64,000 bases of DNA from Clostridiales bacterium (GCA_004555205.1 SFIY01000009.1:1-64000), one strand, 5' to 3'; counted from the stretch's first letter, positions 1-7,467 are shown. Numbers and translations are program-made. Notes: generated by a model not told the origin, from the sequence alone.

Positions 1-20
1 TTACGAAATCAGGAACTTTT

Positions 21-97
21 TGGTGGAGACTGCTGGACTCGAACCAGTGACCTCCTGCGTGTGAAGCAGGCGCTCTAACCAGCTGAGCTAAGCCTCC
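21..97 (-). tRNA. tRNA-Val (anticodon CAC)
   Basis: Read on the minus strand this folds as a full cloverleaf: acceptor GGAGGCT pairs with AGTCTCC, the T-arm carries GGTTCGAGTCC, and the anticodon stem CCTGC/GCAGG closes the loop TTCACAC, giving anticodon CAC (valine, GUG). The 3' CCA is encoded at 21-23. It is the last gene of a three-tRNA minus-strand operon (Met, Glu, Val), only 2 nt after tRNA-Glu. Confidence 0.96.
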
Positions 98-99
98 GT

Positions 100-174
100 T
101 GGTGACCCGTACGGGACTCGAACCCATGTTACAGCCGTGAAAGGGCCGTGTCTTAACCACTTGACCAACGGGCC
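100..174 (-). tRNA. tRNA-Glu (anticodon TTC)
   Basis: Minus-strand cloverleaf with acceptor GGCCCGT/ACGGGTC, anticodon stem CGGCC/GGCTG and loop CTTTCAC, so the anticodon is TTC (glutamate). The CCA end is encoded at 100-102. Middle gene of the Met-Glu-Val tRNA operon. Confidence 0.96.
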
Positions 175-196
175 TTGTGAAGAAAAACCCTGCCGG

Positions 197-228
197 GTAC
201 CGGTGAGATGCAGGCATCTCACCGGTGC
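197..228. repeat. Perfect 12-bp hairpin between tRNA-Met and tRNA-Glu
   Basis: CCGGTGAGATGC (200-211) and GCATCTCACCGG (214-225) are exact inverted repeats with a 2-nt nominal loop, extended by further pairs to 197/228. It starts next to the encoded CCA of tRNA-Met. No T-run follows on the minus strand, so it is not a canonical terminator. A spacer hairpin for tRNA precursor processing or partial attenuation is an inference. Confidence 0.7.
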
Positions 229-305
229 TGGTAGCGGCGACTGGATTCGAACCGGTGACACCGCGGGTATGAACCGCGTGCTCTAGCCAACTGAGCTACG
301 CCGCC
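229..305 (-). tRNA. tRNA-Met (anticodon CAT, elongator type)
   Basis: Minus-strand cloverleaf with acceptor GGCGGCG, anticodon stem CGCGG/CCGCG and loop TTCATAC, so anticodon CAT. It lacks the initiator hallmarks (position 1 is G with a G-U first pair, and the anticodon stem has no GGG/CCC triple pair), so it is elongator Met. A tRNA-Ile2 with lysidine-modified CAU cannot be fully excluded. CCA is encoded at 229-231. First gene of the operon. Confidence 0.93.
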
Positions 306-333
306 ATGCACATTACCTCGACAGGCAAGAATC

Positions 334-363
334 AATATACCACATAATAGCGGCGCTTGTCAA
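334..363 (-). promoter_or_regulatory. Promoter of the Met-Glu-Val tRNA operon
   Basis: On the minus strand a perfect -35 TTGACA (358-363) is separated by 18 bp from TATATT (334-339), about 28 bp upstream of tRNA-Met. The fit to the sigma-A consensus is strong. Confidence 0.75.
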
Positions 364-408
364 CACTATTTTTGCAAATTTGCCAAGAAAATTCCGGTAC
401 TGCGAGGT

Positions 409-440
409 AAAACAGGGAAGAAGCGTCCGCTTCTTCCCTG
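409..440 (-). terminator. Intrinsic terminator of prfB
   Basis: CAGGGAAGAAGCG (413-425) pairs perfectly with CGCTTCTTCCCTG (428-440). On the minus strand the stem is followed by TTTTACC. It lies 15 bp beyond the prfB stop codon. Confidence 0.8.
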
Positions 441-454
441 CAGGGGAAACGAAG

Positions 455-1579
455 TTACTTTTTCAGCTCACCGTTGGCGGCGGCGGTCAGATAGGCGTTG
501 ATAAAGCCGTCGATATCGCCGTCCATCACGTTCTGGATATTGCCCATTTCGTAGCCGGTGCGGGTATCCTTGGCCAGTGTGTAAGGCATAAACACATAGG
601 AGCGGATCTGGCTGCCCCACTCGATCTTCATCTGCACGCCCTTGATGTCGCTGATTTTCTCGGCGTGCTGCTGGATCTTCAGCTCCGCCAGCTTGGCGCG
701 CAGCATCTTCATGGCGTTGTCGCGGTTCTGGAACTGACTGCGCTCGGTCTGGCAGAACACCACAATGCCGGTGGGTAGGTGAGTCAGACGCACCGCGGAG
801 GAAGTCTTGTTGATATGCTGACCGCCCGCGCCGGAGCTGCGGCAGGCTTGCATTTCAATTTCCTCGGGCCGGATCTCAATCTCGTCGTCATCGGGCAGCT
901 CAGGCATAACCTCCAGAGCGGCAAAGCTGGTCTGGCGCCGTGCATTGGCATCGAAGGGGCTGACACGCACCAGACGGTGCACGCCGTTCTCGCTCTTCAG
1001 ATAGCCGTAAGCGTTTTCGCCCTCGATCAGGATGGTGGCGGACTTAATGCCGGCCTCATCGCCTGCTTCATAGTCCATTAGCTGATAGGTGTAGCCGTGG
1101 CGCTCGGCCCAGCGGGTATACATACGGTAGAGCATCTCCGTCCAGTCCTGGGCCTCGGTGCCGCCTGCGCCGGCGTGGAAGGTCAGGATGGCGTTGCAGG
1201 CGTCATACTCGCCGGTAAGCAGGGCGGACAGGCGGCGCTCCTCCATTTCCTTTTCCAGCGTGCTGTAGCCCTCGGCCACATCGGGCAGCAGGGAAGCATC
1301 GTCCTCTTCCTGTGCCATTTCGCACAGCGTCAGACAATCCTCCCAGTCGGACACCAAACGGTCGTGCTTCTTGACCTTGTTTTCCAGACGCTTGATCTGC
1401 TGGGACACCTTCTGACTGCGCTCCAGATCGCTCCAGAAGCCCTCCTGCTCCGTTTCTTTCTGCAAATCGGCCAGTTCTTCGCGGGCCTTGGGAATGCCCA
1501 GTGCCTTCTCCAGCTCGCCCAGTGCCGGCTCCAAAGCCAGTAATTTTTGCTTATATTCGTCGTATTCGATGACTGCCAT
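455..1579 (-). CDS. prfB: Peptide chain release factor 2
   Basis: Class I release factor RF2, which recognises UGA and UAA in the ribosomal A site and triggers peptidyl-tRNA hydrolysis. The 374-residue product has the tripeptide anticodon SPF at residues 207-209 and the catalytic GGQ at 252-254. The ATG at 1579 is preceded by AAGGAG with good spacing; the frame is open further upstream, but no better start is visible. The usual programmed +1 frameshift (CUU-UGA near codon 25) is absent: the N-terminal helical domain reads straight through. A promoter lies at 1620-1648 and a terminator follows, so it is probably monocistronic. Confidence 0.97.
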   Translation of the reverse strand: MAVIEYDEYKQKLLALEPALGELEKALGIPKAREELADLQKETEQEGFWSDLERSQKVSQQIKRLENKVKKHDRLVSDWEDCLTLCEMAQEEDDASLLPDVAEGYSTLEKEMEERRLSALLTGEYDACNAILTFHAGAGGTEAQDWTEMLYRMYTRWAERHGYTYQLMDYEAGDEAGIKSATILIEGENAYGYLKSENGVHRLVRVSPFDANARRQTSFAALEVMPELPDDDEIEIRPEEIEMQACRSSGAGGQHINKTSSAVRLTHLPTGIVVFCQTERSQFQNRDNAMKMLRAKLAELKIQQHAEKISDIKGVQMKIEWGSQIRSYVFMPYTLAKDTRTGYEMGNIQNVMDGDIDGFINAYLTAAANGELKK

Positions 1580-1619
1580 GGTAGTCGCTCCTTGTTGTAT
1601 CAATTTCAATAACTGATTT

Positions 1620-1648
1620 ATTATATCCAAAAAAGGGAGCGCTGTAAA
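1620..1648 (-). promoter_or_regulatory. Promoter of prfB
   Basis: Minus-strand TTTACA (1643-1648), 17 bp spacer, TATAAT (1620-1625), about 40 bp upstream of the prfB start codon. Confidence 0.75.
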
Positions 1649-1692
1649 GGGAAAATCCTGATTTTCCTGCCGTTTCTCTCTGATATGTGGGA

Positions 1693-1721
1693 TTGCATGA
1701 AGGCAAAAAGTATGATACAAT
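1693..1721 (+). promoter_or_regulatory. Promoter of the LysR-family gene
   Basis: TTGCAT (1693-1698), 17 bp spacer, TACAAT (1716-1721), about 50 bp before the ATG at 1771. It is divergent to the prfB promoter, separated by about 45 bp. Confidence 0.65.
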
Positions 1722-1770
1722 ACGCTATACTCAAAAAAGAATCACGCCAAAGGCAAAACCGGAGGAAGCG

Positions 1771-2673
1771 ATGCAGAAGATAACGCTCAAACAACTGGAA
1801 ATGTTTGTGGCCGTGGCGGAGTGCAGCAGCTTTACGCTGGCGGCGGAGCGGCTGTATACCACCCAGTCCACCGTCAGCATGCAGATCGCCGCACTGGAAA
1901 ATGCGCTGGGCACGGCGGTGCTGCGGCGAGAAAACCGCAAAAAGGTCACATTGACACCGGCAGGTGAAACGGTTTTTGCCTACGCCAAGGAGATTTTGGG
2001 CCGCTGCAGCGAAATGGAGCAGGCGGTGCAGCCCAAGGGGCCGGATAAGCTGTTGATCGGCGCATCGTCCATACCGGCCCAGTGTATTTTGCCGGATATG
2101 ATGGCTGGTTTTATGCGCCGGCGGCCGGACGGCGCATTTGCCGTGCGCAAGGGCGACAGCACGGCGGTCCACGATATGCTGCGCAGCAGGACCGTGCGGA
2201 TAGGCTTTGCCGGTTCGGCATTGGATGAGGAAAACATGGAGTATATACCGCTGATGCAGGACACATTGGTGGTAATCACGCCTTGCACACCGCGATTTTT
2301 AGCCATGCAGCAAGCGGGAATTTCCGGTGAATCGCTGCTGAGCGAGCCGATCCTCCTGCGTGAGGCGGACTCCGGCAGCCGGAAGGAATTTGAGCGTTTT
2401 TTGCATCGGCAGGGGATAGCAACCGCGTCGCTGCGCGTTGTGGCAGAGATCGACCAACCCTCCACCATTATAGAATCGGTAGCCAAAGGCGTGGGTATTT
2501 CCGTGATCTCCTCGCTGGCGGCGCAGCAAGCGGTGGAGGAGGGAAAGCTTCTGACCTTCCCGTTGGGCGGCGGCCTGACGCGATATATCTATCTTGTTAC
2601 CGCGAAGGACTTTTTGCCGTGCGGCATAGAACGGGAGTTTATCGAATATGTCTGCCAAACGATGAAAAGCTGA
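1771..2673 (+). CDS. LysR-family transcriptional regulator
   Basis: Product of 300 residues, the usual length for the family. The N-terminal winged HTH occupies about residues 1-60 (LKQLEMFVAVAECSSFTLAA, then STVSMQI in the recognition helix). A periplasmic-binding-like effector domain follows, with the typical segment on IIESVAKGVGISVIS near the end. The ATG at 1771 follows GGAGG by 5 nt. LysR proteins usually regulate a neighbouring metabolic gene, but the neighbours here are prfB (divergent, housekeeping) and a tRNA gene, so the target and inducer cannot be named. Confidence 0.9.
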   Translation: MQKITLKQLEMFVAVAECSSFTLAAERLYTTQSTVSMQIAALENALGTAVLRRENRKKVTLTPAGETVFAYAKEILGRCSEMEQAVQPKGPDKLLIGASSIPAQCILPDMMAGFMRRRPDGAFAVRKGDSTAVHDMLRSRTVRIGFAGSALDEENMEYIPLMQDTLVVITPCTPRFLAMQQAGISGESLLSEPILLREADSGSRKEFERFLHRQGIATASLRVVAEIDQPSTIIESVAKGVGISVISSLAAQQAVEEGKLLTFPLGGGLTRYIYLVTAKDFLPCGIEREFIEYVCQTMKS

Positions 2674-2710
2674 CATGTATGGTAAGGGCGGACAGCAACC
2701 ATAAAAAGCG

Positions 2711-2754
2711 GCCAAAAAGGAAAGGATCCCTACGGGTATCCTTTCCTTTTTGGC
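2711..2754. terminator. Terminator after the LysR gene
   Basis: A 17-bp stem (2711-2727 with 2738-2754) contains a nested CCC/GGG pair in the loop and carries A-runs and T-runs inside its arms. It is symmetrical and could work on both strands. It lies 38 bp after the LysR stop codon. Confidence 0.8.
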
Positions 2755-2763
2755 ATCATCAGG

Positions 2764-2802
2764 TAAAAAAGTCACCTTTGTCCGATAGACAAAGGTGACT
2801 TT
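2764..2802 (-). terminator. Terminator of tRNA-Gly
   Basis: AAAGTCACCTTTGTC (2768-2782) pairs perfectly with 2788-2802. On the minus strand it is followed by a T-run, just beyond the tRNA-Gly 3' end. Confidence 0.85.
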
Positions 2803-2809
2803 CTTTTCC

Positions 2810-2883
2810 TGGAGCAGGATACGGGAGTCGAACCCGCCTCCTCGGCTTGGGAAGCCGATGTACTACCGATGTACGAATCCTGC
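2810..2883 (-). tRNA. tRNA-Gly (anticodon CCC)
   Basis: Minus-strand cloverleaf: acceptor GCAGGAT/ATCCTGC, anticodon stem TCGGC/GCCGA with loop TTCCCAA giving anticodon CCC, T-arm GGGTTCGACTCCC, and CCA encoded at 2810-2812. It is monocistronic, with its own promoter (2896-2924) and terminator. Confidence 0.96.
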
Positions 2884-2895
2884 GATTACCTATTC

Positions 2896-2924
2896 ATTAT
2901 AACAGCCATTCGACCTGTTTGCAA
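2896..2924 (-). promoter_or_regulatory. Promoter of tRNA-Gly
   Basis: Minus-strand TTGCAA (2919-2924), 17 bp spacer, TATAAT (2896-2901), with the -10 box 12 bp from the tRNA 5' end. Confidence 0.75.
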
Positions 2925-3004
2925 CCGAAAATTCTGTCGAACCCATCATGATTTTCCCCGTCATCTCATAAGGTGTTACAAAATCGGAAATCGGGGGAAT
3001 CGAT

Positions 3005-4144
3005 ATGAAGAAACTGACACTTCTGCTGTCGGCGGTTTTGCTGCTTGTACTGCTGCCTGTGCGGGCCATGGCGGTAGATATTCCCATCACCTCGCGGGCC
3101 GCCATTTTAATGGAAAAGGAAACGGGAGAAATCCTCTACGCACAAAATGAGCATGAGAAGCTGGAGCCTGCCAGCGTCACCAAGGTCATGACCATGCTTT
3201 TGACCATGGAGGCCATCGACGCAGGCAAGCTGCACTACGACGACATCGTCACCGTCAGCGCCAATGCCGCGGCCATGGGCGGCAGTCAGGTGTACCTGAA
3301 AGAGGGCGAGCAGATGACGGTGGAGGATATGCTTAAAGCGGTGTGCGTGGCATCGGGCAATGATGCCTGTGTGGCGCTGGCAGAGCATATCTCCGGCGTT
3401 ACCGAGCTGTTCGTGGAGCAGATGAACAACCGTGCCAAGGAGCTGGGTATGAATGACACCCACTTTGTCAACTGTAACGGCCTGACCGCCGAGGGCCATT
3501 TGACCAGCGCCTATGATATCGCTATTATGAGCCGCGAGCTGCTGCTGCACCACGACGACATCCACCGTTTTTCCACCATTTGGATGGACTCCATTCGCGG
3601 CGGTGAGTTCCAGCTTGCCAATACCAATAAGCTCATTCGCTTTTATGACGGGGCCACCGGCCTGAAAACGGGCTTTACTTCCACCGCAGGCTACTGCATT
3701 TCCGCCACGGCAGAAAGGGACGGCATGGAGCTGATCGCCGTCATCATGAAAGGCGAGACGGCCGACAGCCGCAACACCGATGCCAAGGCGCTGCTCAATT
3801 ACGGCTTTTCCACCTACGCGCTGGTCAATGTGACGCCGGATGAATCGTTTGCCCCTGTCCCTGTGGCACTGGGCACGGCGGATACCGTGCAGCCGCAGTT
3901 GGCGGAGCAGGGCAGTCACCTGCTGCTGCCGAAAAATCAGGTGGGCGACCTGCAGCAATCCGTGGTAGTGGCGGAATCGCTGACCGCGCCGGTGGAAAAG
4001 GGACAAAAGCTGGGGGAGCTGACCGTCACCGACGGAGCGAATGCGCTTGTCACCATACCGATCACCGCGGCGGAGGCTGTGCCCCGTTTGACGTGGAGTG
4101 AAATGTATGTCCACTTGCTTCGCAACGCATTTTTGGCAAAATAA
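3005..4144 (+). CDS. Serine-type D-Ala-D-Ala carboxypeptidase (DacF/DacA-like, S11)
   Basis: A penicillin-binding-protein-type enzyme that trims the terminal D-alanine from peptidoglycan stem peptides outside the cell. The 379-residue precursor starts with a Sec signal peptide (MKK, a leucine-rich core, cleavage near AMA-VD at about residue 23). The three active-site motifs are present: SVTK at 57-60, SGN at 117-119 and KTG at 221-223. A PBP5-type beta-rich C-terminal domain follows, ending in a short amphipathic tail that could tether the protein to the membrane. The ATG at 3005 is preceded by a GGGGG stretch. Vegetative (DacA) and sporulation (DacF/DacB) roles cannot be told apart from the sequence. 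Confidence 0.92.
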   Translation: MKKLTLLLSAVLLLVLLPVRAMAVDIPITSRAAILMEKETGEILYAQNEHEKLEPASVTKVMTMLLTMEAIDAGKLHYDDIVTVSANAAAMGGSQVYLKEGEQMTVEDMLKAVCVASGNDACVALAEHISGVTELFVEQMNNRAKELGMNDTHFVNCNGLTAEGHLTSAYDIAIMSRELLLHHDDIHRFSTIWMDSIRGGEFQLANTNKLIRFYDGATGLKTGFTSTAGYCISATAERDGMELIAVIMKGETADSRNTDAKALLNYGFSTYALVNVTPDESFAPVPVALGTADTVQPQLAEQGSHLLLPKNQVGDLQQSVVVAESLTAPVEKGQKLGELTVTDGANALVTIPITAAEAVPRLTWSEMYVHLLRNAFLAK

Positions 4145-4256
4145 GGACGCCGCCCGGGTTTAACGGATAAATTCATTTTTCTCGTTGCTATTTCCCTTAC
4201 AATGTGGTATCTTAAATATAGATCCCGGCCACCATTTTTCAAAGGAGTGATTACTT

Positions 4257-4667
4257 ATGGTTAGATTGATTATGGGCACCAACGGCGCCGGCAAGACGAA
4301 GCAGCTTATTGAGCTGATCCAGTCTTCCGTTGCAGCCGAGGCGGGCAGCGTTGTCTGTATCGAGCCCAGCAAGGACATGACCTACGACATCAGCTACAAT
4401 GTGCGTTTGGTCAACGCAAGCGAATACAATGTGGATTCTTTTGAGTGTCTGCGCGGCCTCATCAGCGGTCTGTATGCAGGCAATTACGATATTTCCCATA
4501 TGTACGTGGATAATTTGTGCAAGATAGCCGGCAGCAGTGATTGGCAGGCCGTGGAGAAGTTCCTGAACTGGCTGGACCGTTTCAGCGAAAGGAATATGGT
4601 GAAATTCACCGTTACGATCAGCGCGGATGAGTCCGTTGCCACGGAGGGTATGCGCAACTTCCTGTAA
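4257..4667 (+). CDS. Small P-loop NTPase-like protein of unknown function
   Basis: A 136-residue protein beginning almost directly with a Walker A motif (GTNGAGKT, residues 7-14). Plausible hydrophobic beta strands follow (SVVCIEP, near 36-42; HMYVDNL, a Walker-B-like strand ending in D, near 83-89; VKFTVTIS near the end), as expected of a single compact P-loop domain with no other domain attached. AAAGGAGTGA sits 7 nt before the ATG. It is bounded by a good terminator and is probably monocistronic. Automatic pipelines tend to give such proteins unrelated ATPase names. I do not recognise a function; nucleotide binding is the only supported statement. Confidence 0.85.
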   Translation: MVRLIMGTNGAGKTKQLIELIQSSVAAEAGSVVCIEPSKDMTYDISYNVRLVNASEYNVDSFECLRGLISGLYAGNYDISHMYVDNLCKIAGSSDWQAVEKFLNWLDRFSERNMVKFTVTISADESVATEGMRNFL

Positions 4668-4676
4668 AAAACGCAA

Positions 4677-4713
4677 GAAGCCATCGGCTTTTCAGCCGGT
4701 GGCTTCCTTTTTT
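4677..4713 (+). terminator. Terminator after the small P-loop gene
   Basis: A 13-bp stem with one G-U pair (4677-4689 with 4694-4706), a TTTC loop and a following CTTTTTT. Confidence 0.85.
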
Positions 4714-4718
4714 GCGCA

Positions 4719-4865
4719 AAATGTCGGCCCGAGGAAAAAACCGGGCCGGTACAACATTTCAGCGAAAGGTGAGGAAAGGAAAAGCTTCCTGGGAACGGAA
4801 GCGGATGGGGGGACGCTGAAATGCAGCCGCGATAAATGACAGCGTCAAGAGACCGCAGCTTTTAT
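4719..4865 (+). ncRNA. Candidate structured RNA with alternative pairings
   Basis: This 150-nt non-coding stretch has an ordered fold. CGGCCCG (4725-4731) pairs with CGGGCCG (4742-4748), enclosed by AAATGT/ACATTT. TTCAGCG (4758-4764) pairs with CGCTGAA (4814-4820) around the hairpin GCTTCC (4784-4789)/GGAAGC (4797-4802). GACGCTG (4812-4818) can instead pair with CAGCGTC (4840-4846), which excludes the previous helix. The words GAGGAAAG (4771-4778) and GATAAATGAC (4831-4840) resemble conserved ends of bacterial RNase P RNA, but the element is far too short for a complete rnpB. No known riboswitch class was recognised. Strand is assumed from the downstream gene. Confidence 0.4.
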
Positions 4866-4962
4866 GAAGAAAATTTATCACTTATAATTGCTAAATGCAA
4901 TGGTGAGATATGATAAAAAATGAAGGGGAAATATGTGCAAGACCGATAATAAAGGCGACCTA

Positions 4963-4990
4963 TTGCATTTTTGGCCGGGATATTTATAAT
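4963..4990 (+). promoter_or_regulatory. Promoter of the thioesterase gene
   Basis: TTGCAT (4963-4968), 16 bp spacer, perfect TATAAT (4985-4990), 37 bp before the ATG at 5028. Because it lies downstream of 4719-4865, that element is either separately transcribed or part of a longer leader. Confidence 0.65.
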
Positions 4991-5027
4991 AGAGAAAAAG
5001 AGTTTTATACAATGGGAGGCTCCACAG

Positions 5028-5477
5028 ATGGGCGAGAGACGACAGATGAACGGGCAGGAAAAGGAAAGATGGTACCGCATGCTGTTGGAGCGCGCCAATC
5101 GCGCGGGCACATTTTCCCATAGCGCCGGCATACGCATCACAGAGGTGGGCGACGGCTGGGCAAAAGGGGAGATGGAGATCACGGATCGCAGCATGAATCC
5201 GTTGGGTATCGTGCACGGGGGCGTCATGTGCACCATGATGGACCAGGTGACCGGCGCGGCGTCATGCTCACAAGGCAGCACCTGCCGCACGGTCAACTGT
5301 GAGGTACGATTTATGGCGCCCGGTGTAGCGGGAAAGCTGTACGCCTATGCCGAAGCCATTCGCATGGGCGGCCGCATGGCGGTGATCCGCGCCGAGGTGC
5401 GCGACGATGACGGTGTGCTGTGTGCCGAGGGCACCTACACCCTGCGGTTAAAGCAGGGATTTTTCGTGGAGGAATAA
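5028..5477 (+). CDS. PaaI-family hotdog-fold thioesterase
   Basis: A 149-residue single hotdog-domain protein, likely hydrolysing an acyl-CoA (family: PaaI/YdiI-type thioesterases). The signature NPLGIVHGGVMCTMMDQ places the conserved HGG at the start of the long central helix, with an acidic residue further along that helix. The ATG at 5028 follows GGGAGG by 8 nt; the open frame reaches further upstream only through a TTG without a ribosome binding site. The natural substrate is not deducible. It is convergent with the small gene at 5516 and shares a terminator with it. Confidence 0.85.
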   Translation: MGERRQMNGQEKERWYRMLLERANRAGTFSHSAGIRITEVGDGWAKGEMEITDRSMNPLGIVHGGVMCTMMDQVTGAASCSQGSTCRTVNCEVRFMAPGVAGKLYAYAEAIRMGGRMAVIRAEVRDDDGVLCAEGTYTLRLKQGFFVEE

Positions 5478-5482
5478 AAAAT

Positions 5483-5508
5483 ACGCCGGCGTGTCGTCAC
5501 GTCGGCGT
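5483..5508. terminator. Shared terminator between convergent genes
   Basis: ACGCCGGCGTG (5483-5493) and CACGTCGGCGT (5498-5508) pair with one G-T contact. It lies between the convergent stops at 5477 and 5516; the plus-strand T-tract is weak. Confidence 0.5.
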
Positions 5509-5515
5509 TGCTGTT

Positions 5516-5713
5516 TCATTTGCGATAGACCTCCGCGTCGAAATCGCGGACGATCTCATCGCGTCGGGTATCCTGCACATAGACATTGGTGGTTTCGTCG
5601 AATGCCAGGCGCATGGCAAAATCCTTTGCCTCATAGATGTCGTTGGTTTCAAAAAAGGGACGGTAGGCGTCCTCGCCCTGATGAGTCCGCTTCCACATGA
5701 CCACAAAACGCAT
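5516..5713 (-). CDS. Small conserved-looking protein, function unknown
   Basis: A 65-residue soluble, charged protein (starting MRFVVMWKRTHQG). The ATG at 5713 has AAGGAG at good spacing, supporting real translation. The predicted pattern is a beta strand, a helix (DIYEAKDFAMRLAFDE) and a strand (TNVYVQDT), consistent with a small alpha/beta fold. No known motif is recognised. It is convergent with the thioesterase gene and transcribed alone. Confidence 0.65.
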   Translation of the reverse strand: MRFVVMWKRTHQGEDAYRPFFETNDIYEAKDFAMRLAFDETTNVYVQDTRRDEIVRDFDAEVYRK

Positions 5714-5850
5714 GGTGAAAACTCCTTCGTAAAAAATGAGGGTTCATTATCCAGTATACGCACTTCAATGTAAAAAAGCAAGAGAAAGTTTTACCAAAAT
5801 TTTGCCCGAAATTTGTACGAATATCGGACCAGAAAAATCGCAAAAATGAC

Positions 5851-5879
5851 TTTTCACGGGACGAACGGTGTTGTATAAT
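5851..5879 (+). promoter_or_regulatory. Probable promoter of the DUF1846 gene
   Basis: TTTTCA (5851-5856), 17 bp spacer, TATAAT (5874-5879), 48 bp before the GTG start. The -10 is perfect and the -35 matches 4 of 6. Confidence 0.55.
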
Positions 5880-5926
5880 GACCAAGTTATTTGCAATATT
5901 TTGATGAGACAGAGGGGGTAATCAGA

Positions 5927-7408
5927 GTGAAACTCGGATTTGACAACGAGAAGTATTTGGCGCTGCAGGCGGAGCACATCAAGGAGCGCCGCAGCCAGTT
6001 CGGCGGCAAGCTGTATCTGGAGTTCGGCGGCAAGCTGTTTGATGACTACCATGCATCCCGTGTGCTGCCCGGCTTTCAGCCTGACAGCAAGATTCGTATG
6101 CTCAGCACCATGAGAGACGAGGTGGAGATCCTTGTGGCGATCTGCGCCGGCGATATTGAAAAGAGCAAGATGCGCGGCGATCTGGGCATTTCCTATGACG
6201 AGGACGTGCTGCGTCTGATCGATGTTTTCCGCAGTCTGGGTTTCTATGTGGGCAGCGTGGTCATTACCCAGTACGCCGGTCAGAGCGGCGCCGATGCGTT
6301 TATCAAGCGCCTTAACGCGCTGGGCATCCGCTGCTACCGCCACTATCCCATTGCCGGTTATCCCTCTGATGTGGCACATATTGTCAGCGACGAAGGTCTT
6401 GGCAAGAATGATTATATCGAAACCACCCGCTCCGTGGTGGTGGTCACGGCCCCCGGTCCCGGCAGCGGCAAGATGGCCACCTGCCTGAGCCAGCTCTATC
6501 ATGAGCATAAGCGCGGCATCCGCGCCGGCTATGCCAAGTACGAGACATTTCCCATCTGGAACCTGCCTTTGAAGCATCCGGTCAATCTGGCCTACGAGGC
6601 GGCTACCGCCGATCTGAACGATGTCAATATGATTGATCCGTTCCATCTGGAGGCCTACGGCAAGACCACCGTCAATTATAACCGGGATGTGGAGATTTTC
6701 CCTGTGCTCAACGCCATGTTTGAGAAGATTCAGGGCAGCTCTCCCTATAAATCCCCCACGGATATGGGCGTGAATATGGCCGGCTTCGGCATCGTGGATG
6801 ACGAGGTATGTCAGGAAGCCAGCCGCATGGAGATTCTGCGCCGGTATTACACCGGTCTGGAGGAGCTTGCCAAGGGCGAGTGTGACGAGAGCGTGGTGCG
6901 CAAGCTGGAGCTGGTGATGCGGCAGGCAGGCGTTACGCCTGAGATCTGCCCCGCCGTGGCCGCCAGTATCGCCAAGGCAGAGGAAACCGGCGCACCTGCC
7001 GGCGCCATGGTGCTGCCGGACGGCTCGGTGGTCACCGGCAAGACCTCGTCTCTGCTGGGAGCATCGGCCGCCATGCTGCTCAATGCGCTGAAGGAGATGG
7101 CCGGTATCGACCATAAGCTGGATTTGATTCCCGCCTCCGTCATCGAGCCGATCAGCCGCATGAAGACGGAAAACCTCGGCCACCGCAATCCCCGTTTGCA
7201 CTCCGATGAGCTGCTGATTGCGCTGGCGATTTCGGGGCTGACCAATCCGCTGGCGGCCATGGTGCAGCGGCAGCTGAATAATTTGCGGGGCTGCGAGGCA
7301 CACTTCTCGGTCATCATCTCCGAGGAGGACCGCAAGCTGTATAAGAGACTGGGCATCAATGTCAGTTGTGAACCGAAATACGAAGTGAAAAAACTCTATC
7401 ATAAATAA
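5927..7408 (+). CDS. DUF1846 domain-containing protein
   Basis: A 493-residue protein covering the whole DUF1846 family length. Members are found in many Firmicutes and have a conserved nucleotide-binding-like core; the biochemical role is not established. Visible features are VTAPGPGSGKMATCLSQLYHE (a P-loop-like glycine-rich turn, near residue 177) and a well-conserved C-terminal half (HRNPRLHSDELLIALAISG). I place the start at the GTG at 5927, 8 nt after AGAGGGGG; an upstream in-frame TTG at 5891 lacks a ribosome binding site. A hairpin terminator separates it from tex. Confidence 0.88.
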   Translation: MKLGFDNEKYLALQAEHIKERRSQFGGKLYLEFGGKLFDDYHASRVLPGFQPDSKIRMLSTMRDEVEILVAICAGDIEKSKMRGDLGISYDEDVLRLIDVFRSLGFYVGSVVITQYAGQSGADAFIKRLNALGIRCYRHYPIAGYPSDVAHIVSDEGLGKNDYIETTRSVVVVTAPGPGSGKMATCLSQLYHEHKRGIRAGYAKYETFPIWNLPLKHPVNLAYEAATADLNDVNMIDPFHLEAYGKTTVNYNRDVEIFPVLNAMFEKIQGSSPYKSPTDMGVNMAGFGIVDDEVCQEASRMEILRRYYTGLEELAKGECDESVVRKLELVMRQAGVTPEICPAVAASIAKAEETGAPAGAMVLPDGSVVTGKTSSLLGASAAMLLNALKEMAGIDHKLDLIPASVIEPISRMKTENLGHRNPRLHSDELLIALAISGLTNPLAAMVQRQLNNLRGCEAHFSVIISEEDRKLYKRLGINVSCEPKYEVKKLYHK

Positions 7409-7413
7409 CGCTG

Positions 7414-7447
7414 CAAAGGTGACCGCAAATAGCGGCCACCTTTGTTT
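7414..7447 (+). terminator. Terminator between DUF1846 gene and tex
   Basis: CAAAGGTG, a mismatch, then CCGC pair with GCGG, a mismatch and CACCTTTG around an AAATA loop, with a short TTT tail. It is moderately strong, so read-through to tex is possible. Confidence 0.6.
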
Positions 7448-7467
7448 CCCGGGAAAGGAAAAGAACT

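Noticed and set aside
4760..4860. RNase P RNA gene rnpB
   Set aside because: Two short conserved words match, but the segment is about 150 nt, lacks the specificity domain and the P2/P4 pairing does not form in the right order. Reported only as an unknown structured element.
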